Shown here: positions 1-7,405 of the stretch, one piece after another
How positions within the stretch are numbered: the first letter of the stretch is position 1
How the letters are laid out: each line of letters begins with the position of its first letter
Origin: Amycolatopsis acidicola
GTDB taxonomy: Bacteria; Actinomycetota; Actinomycetes; Mycobacteriales; Pseudonocardiaceae
DNA length: 64,000 bases
NCBI RefSeq assembly: GCF_007713735.2
Contig: NZ_VMNW02000002.1
Location: 239,224 to 303,223, forward strand
Direction: 5' to 3'
Translations under genes and position numbers: made by a program
Notes under the pieces: generated by a model
Told to the model about the DNA's origin: nothing
The model's database searches: none
What the model saw: the letters and a program-made list of their open reading frames with translations, nothing else

Positions 1-2
1 TG

Positions 3-254
3 GATCTCACGCTCGAGGAGATCGCCGAGCGCCTGCACTACGCGCCGCGCACGCTGCGGCGGCATCTCGAACACGAGGGCACGACGTTCCGCGCGGTCCT
101 CGCCGAGGTGCGGCGGAGCGTCGCGGAGAACCTGCTCCGCGACCCGGCCGTGCCGAAGTACGAGATCGCGCGGCGTTTGGGGTACCAGGAGTGGTCGAGT
201 CTCGCCCGGGCGCGGCGTCGTTGGCAGGCCGGGTCCCCGGCGGCCGGCCGCTGA
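3..254 (+). CDS. AraC-type HTH regulator, C-terminal part (5' end outside window)
   Basis: The reading frame is open from the first bases of the window and stops at 252-254. The 83 residues contain two helix-turn-helix-like segments: LTLEEIAERLHYAPRTLRRH, and a second ending in EIARRLGYQEWSSLARA. This is the usual spacing of an AraC/XylS DNA-binding domain. The sensor half lies outside the window, so the ligand and targets cannot be judged. It is probably the last gene before the polyketide cluster rather than part of it, because it runs convergently toward the LuxR-type gene. Confidence 0.75.
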   Translation, partial: DLTLEEIAERLHYAPRTLRRHLEHEGTTFRAVLAEVRRSVAENLLRDPAVPKYEIARRLGYQEWSSLARARRRWQAGSPAAGR

Positions 255-271
255 CGGGCGATCAGACCACT

Positions 272-300
272 GTGGACAGTCCGCTCGCCGAAGTGTCCAC
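272..300. terminator. Weak hairpin between convergent regulator genes
   Basis: GTGGACA (272-278) and TGTCCAC (294-300) form a 7-bp inverted repeat with a 15-nt loop, 18 bp after the AraC-type stop and before the end of the convergent LuxR-type gene. There is no T tract, so it may be a weak terminator or just a chance repeat. Confidence 0.3.
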
Positions 301-357
301 TCAGGACGGTGCGTCCACCCGTCGGCGAGCCAGCCCCGGAATTGGTCATAAAAAGGA

Positions 358-651
358 CTAATACGACAACACGTCCGCCCATTGGGGTGGCCACACTCCG
401 TGCTGCAGTATTCCCGACGCATAACAGTGCGCGACCAGCCCGGCCCGGCTCTTGCGGCCGGCCTTCCGTAACATGCTGCGCACGTGACTCTCCACGGTAC
501 GGACGCTGATCCCGAGCTGGCCCGCGATCTCGGTATTGGCACAATCCATCGCCACCAGAATGAGGACGTCCACTTCGCGCCGGGTGAAACCGGCGAAGGG
601 ATGGTGGCGGTGCCTGGGAATTACGTGACTGTGGCTGCGAGTCGAGGTCAT
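358..651 (-). CDS. Small LuxR-type HTH regulator
   Basis: A 97-residue protein whose C-terminal two thirds is a GerE/LuxR DNA-binding domain: FTRREVDVLILVAMD, then ANTEIAGQLGISVRTVESHV. There is no receiver or autoinducer domain, so this is a stand-alone HTH protein. Small LuxR-type proteins of this form often sit beside actinomycete antibiotic clusters as pathway regulators. It diverges from the SARP gene across about 280 bp and may act on that promoter. The start (ATG at 649-651) is the only good candidate, but no strong ribosome-binding site is visible. Confidence 0.75.
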   Translation of the reverse strand: MTSTRSHSHVIPRHRHHPFAGFTRREVDVLILVAMDCANTEIAGQLGISVRTVESHVRSMLRKAGRKSRAGLVAHCYASGILQHGVWPPQWADVLSY

Positions 652-930
652 CTTGGCTTACTCACCGTACACATCCGGCCCCCCGTGGATCAGCCTGACT
701 GGTACGTACAGAGTAAACGCGCGGCGTAGCGCGATACCTGACGTACACCCGGGAAAAATCCGTGCCACCCCGGATGTCTCATCTCCTCGTCGTGGGCAGA
801 CTGAGGGGATCACGAGCGACGGTAGAGCGAATGGGAAACCCGCTGGGACAACGACGATCCAGGCCCTTCGCCACTGTGTGCGAATCCGAAGGCAGTCCGG
901 CTCGGTCAGCGAAATATGGGGTGTCCGTTC
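652..930. promoter_or_regulatory. Divergent promoter region, LuxR-type / SARP genes
   Basis: About 280 bp without a gene separates the two divergent regulators. It contains three loosely similar GTAC-centred stretches near 675-681, 702-710 and 741-746 (the GTACAC core occurs twice), which could be operator half-sites. No confident -10/-35 pair can be chosen by eye. Confidence 0.4.
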
Positions 931-1704
931 ATGAGGGTATTCATGCTAGGCGCATTTCAGGTCGAGATCGACGACAAGTCCTGCTTCACCCCGGATCCGC
1001 CGAAGGAAAGGACGGTACTGGCACTGCTGGCGCTTCTGGTCAACCGGATCGCGAGCGTCGACACGATCATCAGCGAAATCTGGGGGAACGAGCCGCCGAA
1101 GACCTCGGTGGCCACCGCCCGGACCTACATCTACCACCTGCGGAAGATCTTCGTGAAACGACTCGGGGCGCCGGGCGCGGAGCTGCTGGTGACCCGGATT
1201 CCCGGTTACCTGCTGCGCCTGCCCGCGGAGGCGATCGACGCCAACGTTTTCTGCGATCTGGTCACCAAGGGGCGGCAGCTGCTCGACGCCGGCCGTCCCG
1301 AGGACGCGGCCGTCACGCTGCGGGAAGCCCTGGGCATGTGGCAGGGCCCGGCGCTGGGCAACGTCCCGCTCGGGCTGACGCTGAGCGCGTACGCCACCTT
1401 CCTCGAAGAGGAGCGAAGACGAGCCAGGGAACTCCGGATCACCGCCGACATGCGGCTGGGCCGGCACCGGGAGCTCATCTCCGAGATCCGCTCGCTCGTG
1501 GCCGGGGATCCGCTCAACGAGTGGCTCAGCGCCCAGCTCATGATCGCGCTCAGCCGGTGCGGCCGGCGGGGCGAGGCTCTCGGGGTCTACGCCGATCTCC
1601 GGAATGGCATGGAAACGCAACTCGGCCTTGACCCGTCACAGGCCTTGCAGCGGCTGCATTACCAGGTACTGGTCGCCGATCAGCAGACGCTGGTTTTCCA
1701 GTAG
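931..1704 (+). CDS. SARP-family cluster activator
   Basis: Streptomyces antibiotic regulatory proteins activate biosynthetic operons by binding heptameric direct repeats. This protein has an N-terminal winged helix (trans_reg_C; PPKERTVLALLALLVNRI, then TARTYIYHLRK) and a C-terminal bacterial transcriptional activator (BTAD) domain, about 257 residues in all. That is the size of single-module SARPs such as DnrI or ActII-ORF4. I place the start at the second ATG (931), which has GGGGTG upstream; an ATG at 916 would add five residues. It is probably the main positive regulator of the polyketide genes. The four-heptad array at 32388-32427 is its most plausible target. Confidence 0.88.
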   Translation: MRVFMLGAFQVEIDDKSCFTPDPPKERTVLALLALLVNRIASVDTIISEIWGNEPPKTSVATARTYIYHLRKIFVKRLGAPGAELLVTRIPGYLLRLPAEAIDANVFCDLVTKGRQLLDAGRPEDAAVTLREALGMWQGPALGNVPLGLTLSAYATFLEEERRRARELRITADMRLGRHRELISEIRSLVAGDPLNEWLSAQLMIALSRCGRRGEALGVYADLRNGMETQLGLDPSQALQRLHYQVLVADQQTLVFQ

Positions 1705-1763
1705 GGCCCACCGGGGCCGGGATTTTCCGAATGCACGAGCGATTCGCCATCCGGCGACTGTTT

Positions 1764-1800
1764 CCGTACCAGTACTGGTCCGGTACTGGTTCTGGTACGG
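1764..1800. promoter_or_regulatory. Candidate TetR operator O1 (9-19-9 inverted repeat)
   Basis: CCGTACCAG (1764-1772) and CTGGTACGG (1792-1800) are perfect inverted arms separated by 19 bp. The left arm is also part of a 12-bp palindrome, ACCAGTACTGGT (1768-1779). The same architecture recurs at 2583 and 6349. Unusually, this copy lies between two convergent gene ends (SARP and TetR) rather than in front of a gene. Confidence 0.75.
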
Positions 1801-1879
1801 GACCGGGGTGCGGGTGGTTCCGCCGGCAGGCCGGGATGGGACGGGCCCGCATCCTCTCCCATCCCGCGCTCCCGGCCGG

Positions 1880-2575
1880 TTACCCGGCGGAGCCGCCGAT
1901 CCCGGTCTCCAGGATGTCCAGCGCCCGGCCGACGGTGCCGGTCAGCGCTTCGGCGACCTGCTCGCCCGACTGGCCCGCCGCCATCAGCCTGCCCGCCTCC
2001 TCGACCATGGCGGTGACGGTGGTCAGCACGAAGGCCGCGACCGCGCGCGCCCCGACGACGCCGAGGTGCGCCGGGACCCGGTCCGCCAGGATGGCCGCCA
2101 GCTCCTCCTGGTAGCGCCCGCCGCGGCGGCGCAACGCGTCCTGCAGGGCAGGACTGTTCATGATGATGGCGCCGACGTTCGCGATCCGCGGATCGGCCTC
2201 CGCGCGCGGATCACCGCCGCCCTCGGGCGCCGCGGGCACGCCGGCGAACATGCGCGGCAGCTCCTCCTTGAGGAACGCGGGCAGCGAGGTGCTCAGCGGC
2301 AGCTGGTCGATCAGGTCGATCACGTCGGCCTCGACCGGGCGGTGCCAGGCCAGCAGGAGGTCCTCCTTGGCCGGGAAGTGGTTGACCACCGTCTGCTTCG
2401 CGACATCCGCCGTCTCGGCGATCTCGGCGATGGTCACGGCTTCGTAGCCGCGCTCGCTGAACAAGGTCAGCGCGGTCTGCGCGATCTTGTCCCTGGTCTG
2501 CCTGCGGCGCCGCTCGTGCCGGGTCGCCACGGTTTCTTCCCGCGGCCGGTCGCCGCTGTCCGGGTTGCTGCTCAT
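1880..2575 (-). CDS. TetR-family repressor of the cluster
   Basis: A 231-residue protein with a TetR N-terminal HTH at about residues 27-70 (TLFSERGYEAVTIAEIAE, then VAKQTVVNHFPAKEDLL). The variable helical C-terminal half would be the ligand pocket. The start is ATG at 2573-2575. No Shine-Dalgarno is visible, so translation may be leaderless or nearly so. It diverges from the 2742 operon, and one operator-like repeat lies directly upstream (O2). Another precedes the ABC exporter (O3), and a third lies just past its stop (O1). By analogy with exporter-linked TetR proteins, it probably senses the product or an intermediate and relieves repression of export and of the 2742-6343 block. That role is inferred. 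Confidence 0.87.
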   Translation of the reverse strand: MSSNPDSGDRPREETVATRHERRRRQTRDKIAQTALTLFSERGYEAVTIAEIAETADVAKQTVVNHFPAKEDLLLAWHRPVEADVIDLIDQLPLSTSLPAFLKEELPRMFAGVPAAPEGGGDPRAEADPRIANVGAIIMNSPALQDALRRRGGRYQEELAAILADRVPAHLGVVGARAVAAFVLTTVTAMVEEAGRLMAAGQSGEQVAEALTGTVGRALDILETGIGGSAG

Positions 2576-2582
2576 ACAAGTA

Positions 2583-2619
2583 CCGTACTACACTTAGGTC
2601 GGTATCACCTCTGGTACTG
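2583..2619. promoter_or_regulatory. Candidate TetR operator O2 in the tetR/2742 divergent promoter
   Basis: CCGTACTAC (2583-2591) and CTGGTACTG (2611-2619) are separated by exactly 19 bp, as in O1 and O3, but the arms are degenerate. The element starts 8 bp upstream of the TetR start codon and would cover that promoter. This fits autoregulation and control of the divergent operon. Confidence 0.65.
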
Positions 2620-2628
2620 GTCCACCAT

Positions 2629-2666
2629 TCGACCGGGTCGATCCGGCCTGCATCCCCCGTCGAACC
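2629..2666. promoter_or_regulatory. Weak SARP-like TCGA heptads upstream of 2742
   Basis: TCGACCG (2629), TCGATCC (2638) and TCGAACC (2660) are spaced 9 and 22 bp apart, about 75 bp upstream of the 2742 gene. SARP sites usually repeat at 11 or 22 bp, so only the second interval fits. Weak candidate. Confidence 0.25.
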
Positions 2667-2741
2667 CGGGTTGGTTCGCTCCTGCCACGGACGGCCGCCC
2701 GGCCGTGCCGGGGGCTTCTTCGGACCAGCGATGAGGGGAAA

Positions 2742-3785
2742 ATGACCGAGAAGATCGAGATCGGCATGGCGGTGGGCCGGGGCACCGGCGCCGAGCTGGC
2801 GGCCACGTTCGAGCGGATCACCGCCAGGCTCGGGGACATTTACGCCAGGAAGCCGGTGATCACGAGATCACCCCGGACCTACGACACCTACCATTCCCTC
2901 CTGCCGGAGCTCGACGTCGGCAGGATCAAGGCCGCGACCGCCGAGGACGCCGGACACTACGAGGCGTTCTGCCGCGCGCAGGCGGCCCGCGGCGTCACGG
3001 CGATCTTCCGCACCGCGATCAACGCGCAGTCCCTCTACCTCGTGCGGGAACGGCTGCACGCGGTCAAAATGGACGCGCTCGACTCCGGGCCGGTGTCGCT
3101 GCTGCTGGTGCGCGACCAGTCCCAGGGTTTCTACACCGGCACCAACACGCACGAGGACGACGCGGTGAGCCGGACTTTCCGGTTCAGCAAGGAAACCACC
3201 GAGAAGATCGTGTCCTTCGCCCTCGGCCAGGCGCGCCTGCACTGGGGCGACGAACCGCCCGACCGGGTGCTCATGCCGTACAAGTTCCACCTCTTCGACG
3301 GCGCGCTCAGCAACTGGGTGAACGACATTTCGCGGCGGTACGGCGTCGCGATCGAGCTGTGCCAGCCGGACACCGCGAACCGGAATTTCCTCGCGGGCGG
3401 CCTGTCCGGGCGGCTGCTCGTGATCGGCGGCAACGAATGGGCCGACATCATGCACGTGGTGCTGCTGGACTGGCTGGGTCTCGGCCGCCAGGAGACCCGG
3501 TTCACGCGCAACGTCTACCTGCATCCCGGGTTGTCCCGGCTCGTGGAGTTCCAGACCGTGCACGGCTCCGCGGACGATCTCGAAGGCAAGGACATGGTCA
3601 ACCCGACCGCGACGGTGCGTGCCGCGGCCGCGATCATGGAGCGCCACGCGGGCTGCGCCGGCGCCGAGGAACGGGTCGAGCAGGCGCTCGGGCGGCTGAC
3701 CGAACAGGGCCTGATGACCGCGGACATGGGCGGCCGCGGCACCACGACGTCGGTGGTGAACGCACTGTGCGAGCAGCTGGGCTGA
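2742..3785 (+). CDS. Isocitrate/isopropylmalate dehydrogenase-family protein
   Basis: A 347-residue protein with the hallmark C-terminal region of the beta-decarboxylating dehydrogenases: LLVIGGNEWADIM, then VHGSADDLEGKDMVNPTATV. Members oxidise a 2-hydroxy acid with NAD(P)+ and decarboxylate at the beta carbon. A basic/aromatic segment near residues 41-50 (TRSPRTYDTY) is unlike housekeeping LeuB, so the substrate is probably different. It is the first gene of a block in which the next three genes overlap one another, and it sits next to operator O2. I infer a role in making a precursor acid, perhaps a starter unit, that the block's ligase and acyltransferase then handle. The substrate is not predictable from sequence. 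Confidence 0.8.
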   Translation: MTEKIEIGMAVGRGTGAELAATFERITARLGDIYARKPVITRSPRTYDTYHSLLPELDVGRIKAATAEDAGHYEAFCRAQAARGVTAIFRTAINAQSLYLVRERLHAVKMDALDSGPVSLLLVRDQSQGFYTGTNTHEDDAVSRTFRFSKETTEKIVSFALGQARLHWGDEPPDRVLMPYKFHLFDGALSNWVNDISRRYGVAIELCQPDTANRNFLAGGLSGRLLVIGGNEWADIMHVVLLDWLGLGRQETRFTRNVYLHPGLSRLVEFQTVHGSADDLEGKDMVNPTATVRAAAAIMERHAGCAGAEERVEQALGRLTEQGLMTADMGGRGTTTSVVNALCEQLG

Positions 3786-4372
3786 GCGGCGCCGCGCTGG
3801 TGGTCGTCGATCTGCAGAACGACTTCTGCGAAGGCGTGCCGGGGGTGGCCGAGCAGACCGGGAAAACCGTTGCGGCGGCGAGAAAAGCGGGCGTCGAGGT
3901 GATCTTCGTCCGGTTCCTCGGCGACGAGCGGTACCAGGGGCCGAGCTGGCGTGCGCGGAACCGGTTGCTGGGCAAGAGAACCCGCTGCCGCGAGGACACC
4001 GCGGGCGCCCGGTTCCATTCGGTGCGCCCGGCACCGGGCGAGCGCGTGTTCACCAAGTACGCGAAGTTCGACGCCTTCCTGGCCGCCGGGTTCGGGGAGT
4101 ACCTGGCGACGCTCGGCGTGCACACCCTGGTGCTGGCCGGGCTGTTCAGCGACGTCTGCGTCGACACGACCGCGCGGACGGCGTTCCAGCGCGGCTACCA
4201 CATCACCGTGCCGGCCGACTGCACCACCAGCCTGCATCTCGATCCGGGCGCCGTCCTGCGGTTCATGGCGGTGCTCTACGGCGCGCGGATCACGACGGGC
4301 GAGGAGCTCGCCCGCACCGGCGGGTGGGCCCACCGGGAGGAACAGGATCATGACGCTGGCGTATCTCGTTGA
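3767..4372 (+). CDS. Isochorismatase-family (cysteine) hydrolase
   Basis: About 201 residues with the catalytic triad of the isochorismatase/nicotinamidase fold: Asp15 (VVVDLQNDF), Lys97 (VFTKYAKFDAF) and Cys131 (LFSDVCVDTTA). The family includes isochorismatases, nicotinamidases and N-carbamoylsarcosine amidases, which cleave a vinyl ether or an amide. No isochorismate synthase is present in the window, so an amidase-type reaction is as likely as isochorismate cleavage. I chose the GTG at 3767, which overlaps the previous gene by 19 bp; no ATG exists in the early frame and the true start could be slightly downstream. The 3' end overlaps the acyltransferase by 23 bp, so the genes are probably translationally coupled. 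Confidence 0.8.
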   Translation: MRAAGLSGAALVVVDLQNDFCEGVPGVAEQTGKTVAAARKAGVEVIFVRFLGDERYQGPSWRARNRLLGKRTRCREDTAGARFHSVRPAPGERVFTKYAKFDAFLAAGFGEYLATLGVHTLVLAGLFSDVCVDTTARTAFQRGYHITVPADCTTSLHLDPGAVLRFMAVLYGARITTGEELARTGGWAHREEQDHDAGVSR

Positions 4373-5300
4373 CGGCGGGCTGCACGACCGGCCCGGGCTC
4401 GGCACGGATCTCCACGAGCACTGCCCCGCCGTGCGCGAGGTGTACCGGCAGGCGTCGGCGTGGACGGGCGCGCCGGTGGACAGGCTGCTTTCGTGGGGGC
4501 CGGATCCGCTGACGGAGTACCGGGAGGTCGGCGCGATCCGACGGTCGGCGGTGGTCCTCGGGCTCTGCGATGTGCTGGCGGAAAAGGGAATCCGGCCGGA
4601 CGCGGTGGCGGGCATGAGCGTCGGGGCGCTCACCGCGGCCGCGATCGCCGGTGCCGTGTCCCGCCGGGAGCTGTTCGAACTGCTCGCGCGATTGCGCGAG
4701 GCGCCGCTGGTGTCCGGTCCGCCCCAAGGGATGGCGACGCTCTTCGTGCCACCCGGCGTGGACCCGGAGGAGTTCGCGGGCGGGTTCCCGGACGGGGTCT
4801 GGGTGGCCGTCGAGATCGGGCCCGTGCACGGCGGGGCGACGCGGCTCGTGCAGCTGTCCGGACGGCAGGACGCCTTGCGGAAGCTCGCCGCGCAGGTGGC
4901 GGACGAGGAGAAACTCCAGCTGCCGCCGGAAAGTTTCGTCGCCTTCCACTCCCCCTTGCGGGCGCACGTGCGCGAGCTCCTCGAACCGCGGATCGCGGCG
5001 ATGGACTTCCACGCCCCGGAAATCCCGCTGTACGGCGGCATGGAGCCCATCCGGTACGAGACCGCGGACCAGGTGCGCGAGATGGTCCTGCGGAACCAGA
5101 CGGATCCGGTCAGCCTGCCGCGGATGCTCGGCCGCCTCGGCGAGCAGGACGTCGAGCTGTCCTTCCTGCTCGGCCCCGCCGCGGCGGACCTCTACACCGG
5201 CGGCGTGGCGCACGAGGTCGTCCAGGTCGAGAACCGGGAGCATCTCGCGGAGGCCTTCGAGGCGCTCCACGAGTTCGGGAGAACCTCGTGGACGCCCTGA
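4350..5300 (+). CDS. Discrete acyltransferase-like protein with altered nucleophile elbow
   Basis: A 316-residue protein resembling malonyl-CoA:ACP acyltransferases. It has AFHSPL at about residue 200, which carries the second catalytic His, and the nucleophilic Ser90 sits in GMSVGA. Canonical enzymes have GHSxGE, so the His before the Ser is Met here and the Glu after the Gly is Ala. The N-terminal FPGQG-type motif is also replaced (AYLVDGG). It may transfer an unusual acyl group, act as an editing hydrolase, or be weakly active. It is the third gene of the 2742 block and overlaps both neighbours; it is distinct from the more canonical acyltransferase at 16270. Confidence 0.78.
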   Translation: MTLAYLVDGGLHDRPGLGTDLHEHCPAVREVYRQASAWTGAPVDRLLSWGPDPLTEYREVGAIRRSAVVLGLCDVLAEKGIRPDAVAGMSVGALTAAAIAGAVSRRELFELLARLREAPLVSGPPQGMATLFVPPGVDPEEFAGGFPDGVWVAVEIGPVHGGATRLVQLSGRQDALRKLAAQVADEEKLQLPPESFVAFHSPLRAHVRELLEPRIAAMDFHAPEIPLYGGMEPIRYETADQVREMVLRNQTDPVSLPRMLGRLGEQDVELSFLLGPAAADLYTGGVAHEVVQVENREHLAEAFEALHEFGRTSWTP

Positions 5301-6343
5301 TCGCCCCGTTGCTGCAACAGGACCTCGACGACTGGACACGCCGGGTGGTGGCACGGCATTTCGACCCCGAGGGCGGGAGCCCGTACTGGCTGGGGCGCGC
5401 GGCCGGGCTCCCGTTCGACCCGAGGGACGTGACCCGCTACGCGGAGCTGGCCGAGTTCGGCCCGTTCCCGCTGGAGGACCTCCGCACGATCGATCCCGCG
5501 TCCCTCGTGCCGGCGTCCGGATCCGCGCCGCTGCACGGGTGCGTGTTCGATTCGGGCGGCACGACGGGGCCGCCGTGCCGGATCTTCTACACCGGGAAAA
5601 TGCTGCGGCAGCGGGGAATCTGGCGGCACTGGTCGTTCCGGTCGGAGGGGTTCGAGCGCGGCAGGGTGTGGCTGCAGGCGACCCCGGCCGGGCCGCACAT
5701 CGTCGGGCACGGCGCCACCGAACTGGTCGGCTACGGCGCCCGCGTGTACGCGATCGACTTCGACCCGAGGTGGGTCAAACGCCTGGTGCGCCAAGGCCGC
5801 CTGGCCGAGGCCGACGCCTACACCGCGCATCTCGTCGGCCAGATCGCGGACCTCGTCGGGCACCGGCGGATCGACTACCTGAGCACGACCCCGGCGCTGT
5901 TCCGCGCTTTCCTGCGTGCCGAGCCGGATCTGGCCGGTTCGCTGCGGGGCATCCGCGTGGCGGGCACGCAGATCACCCCGGCCATGTACGTATCCTTCCG
6001 CGCGGCGCTGCTCGACGGGATCGTCGGGCGCACCTACGGGAACACGCTCGGCGTCGCCGCGGGCCTGCCCGCGCCGCCGGACGGCTCGGTGCTGCCCTAC
6101 ATCCCGAACTATCCGCAGATCACGATGACCGTCACCAGCAAGGCCGACTGGCGGCGGACGGTCGGCTACGGCGCGGTCGGCCGGGTGCTGCTGACCGTGC
6201 TGCACGAGGACCTCTTCCTGCCCAACGTGCTCGAGCGCGATCAGGCGAGCAGGTACGACACCGGCCCGGACTGGCCGTGCGACGGGGTCGCCGACGTCCG
6301 CCCGCTCCAGGACACCAGCGGGGCGCCCGAAACCCTGTACTGA
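5288..6343 (+). CDS. Short phenylacetate-CoA-ligase-like adenylating enzyme
   Basis: 351 residues from a GTG start overlapping the previous gene by 13 bp. The phosphate-binding loop FDSGGTTGPP lies at about residues 87-96, and the later segments (LRGIRVAGTQITPAMY, then GRTYGNTLG) match the core of PaaK-like AMP-forming ligases. Such enzymes make an acyl-AMP and then an acyl-CoA or acyl-ACP. The protein is about 80-100 residues shorter than PaaK and ends after the core domain. It therefore seems to lack the mobile C-terminal subdomain that normally carries the catalytic Lys. It may stop at the adenylate or depend on the adjacent acyltransferase. It probably activates the acid made by the first two genes; that is inference. 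Confidence 0.72.
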   Translation: MDALIAPLLQQDLDDWTRRVVARHFDPEGGSPYWLGRAAGLPFDPRDVTRYAELAEFGPFPLEDLRTIDPASLVPASGSAPLHGCVFDSGGTTGPPCRIFYTGKMLRQRGIWRHWSFRSEGFERGRVWLQATPAGPHIVGHGATELVGYGARVYAIDFDPRWVKRLVRQGRLAEADAYTAHLVGQIADLVGHRRIDYLSTTPALFRAFLRAEPDLAGSLRGIRVAGTQITPAMYVSFRAALLDGIVGRTYGNTLGVAAGLPAPPDGSVLPYIPNYPQITMTVTSKADWRRTVGYGAVGRVLLTVLHEDLFLPNVLERDQASRYDTGPDWPCDGVADVRPLQDTSGAPETLY

Positions 6344-6348
6344 AAGTA

Positions 6349-6385
6349 CCGTACCAGTAGTAGACGGATACTGTTTCTGGTACCG
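6349..6385. promoter_or_regulatory. Candidate TetR operator O3 upstream of the ABC exporter
   Basis: CCGTACCAG (6349-6357) and CTGGTACCG (6377-6385) are separated by 19 bp. Base-by-base comparison with O1 gives 30 identities over 37 positions. The element lies 40 bp upstream of the exporter ATPase start and just past the preceding gene's stop, a standard position for a repressor of an efflux operon. Confidence 0.78.
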
Positions 6386-6424
6386 TCCTATTACTGTTAT
6401 CGGCTCAACGAGAGGAGCGGACGG

Positions 6425-7405
6425 ATGCCCGAGCCCGCGATCCGAGCCAGGGGCCTGTCCAAGAAGTTCGGTGCCACCGACGCAGTGCGCGACGTCGATC
6501 TCGAGGTCGAGCAGGGGGAGATCTTCGGTTTCCTCGGCCCGAACGGCGCCGGCAAGACCACCACGATCAACATGCTGTGCACGCTCGCCGAGCCGACGTC
6601 GGGCTCCGCCACCGTCGCGGGGAACGACGTGGTCACCGACCCGGACCGGGTCCGGCTCGCGATCGGGCTCGTGTTCCAGGACTCCGCGCTCGACGGCTAC
6701 CTCTCCGCCGCGCGCAACCTCCGCCTGCACGCCGAGCTGTACGCCGTCCCCCGCGCGCAGCGAGCCGAACGGATCGAAGCGGCGCTGCGGATGGCCGGGC
6801 TGTGGGAGCGCCGCCGCGACATCGTCGGCCGGTTCTCCGGCGGCATGAAGCGCCGGCTCGAAGTGGCCAGGGCGCTGCTGCACTCCCCCAAGGTGCTCTT
6901 CCTCGACGAGCCGACCGCCGGGCTCGACCCGCAGTCGCGGGCCGCGGTCTGGGAGCACGTCGACCGGCTCCGCCGCGAGCAGGGCGTGACCGTCTTCCTC
7001 ACCACGCACTATCTGGAGGAGGCGCACATCTGCGACCGGATCGCGATCATCGACCACGGCGAGATCGTCATCGTGGACACCCCGGACAAGCTGCGCGCGA
7101 GCGTCGCGGAGGACCGGATGCAGATCACCACGGACGACGACGAACTGGCCCGCGCGCAGCTGCGGGAGCGGTTCGGCATCGAGGCCGGGATGCACGACGG
7201 GGCGCTCACCTTCGCGGTGGCGGACGGGGAGCAGTTCGTGCCGCGGCTGTTCGAGGGGCTCGGCGTCGGGATCCATTCGGTGCGGGTCACCCGCCCGACC
7301 TTGGACGACGTGTTCCTGAGCTACACCGGCCGCACCATCCGGGACGCCGACGCGCCCGACGCCCGAGGCGCCGCGCTGCGCATGATGATGGGAGGACCCC
7401 GATGA
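6425..7405 (+). CDS. ABC exporter ATPase, DrrA-like (self-resistance)
   Basis: 326 residues with Walker A GPNGAGKT (39-46), the signature FSGGMKRRLE, Walker B LFLDEPTAGLDP and the switch segment TTHYLEEA. This is the layout of the DrrA/daunorubicin-resistance ATPases, including the C-terminal extension that ends by about residue 326. It energises the membrane partner encoded immediately downstream (ATGA overlap). A well-placed RBS (GAGAGGAGCGG) precedes the ATG. Export of the finished polyketide is the likely role. Control by the cluster TetR is inferred from O3. Confidence 0.9.
   Translation: MPEPAIRARGLSKKFGATDAVRDVDLEVEQGEIFGFLGPNGAGKTTTINMLCTLAEPTSGSATVAGNDVVTDPDRVRLAIGLVFQDSALDGYLSAARNLRLHAELYAVPRAQRAERIEAALRMAGLWERRRDIVGRFSGGMKRRLEVARALLHSPKVLFLDEPTAGLDPQSRAAVWEHVDRLRREQGVTVFLTTHYLEEAHICDRIAIIDHGEIVIVDTPDKLRASVAEDRMQITTDDDELARAQLRERFGIEAGMHDGALTFAVADGEQFVPRLFEGLGVGIHSVRVTRPTLDDVFLSYTGRTIRDADAPDARGAALRMMMGGPR

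Noticed and set aside
1604..2734. A 376-residue plus-strand frame over the TetR gene
   Set aside because: It crosses the end of the SARP gene and lies antisense to a clear TetR protein; low-complexity Arg/Pro-rich translation.
3767..4372. An isochorismate or 2,3-dihydroxybenzoate siderophore pathway
   Set aside because: There is an isochorismatase-fold protein, but no isochorismate synthase, dihydroxybenzoate dehydrogenase or NRPS in the window.
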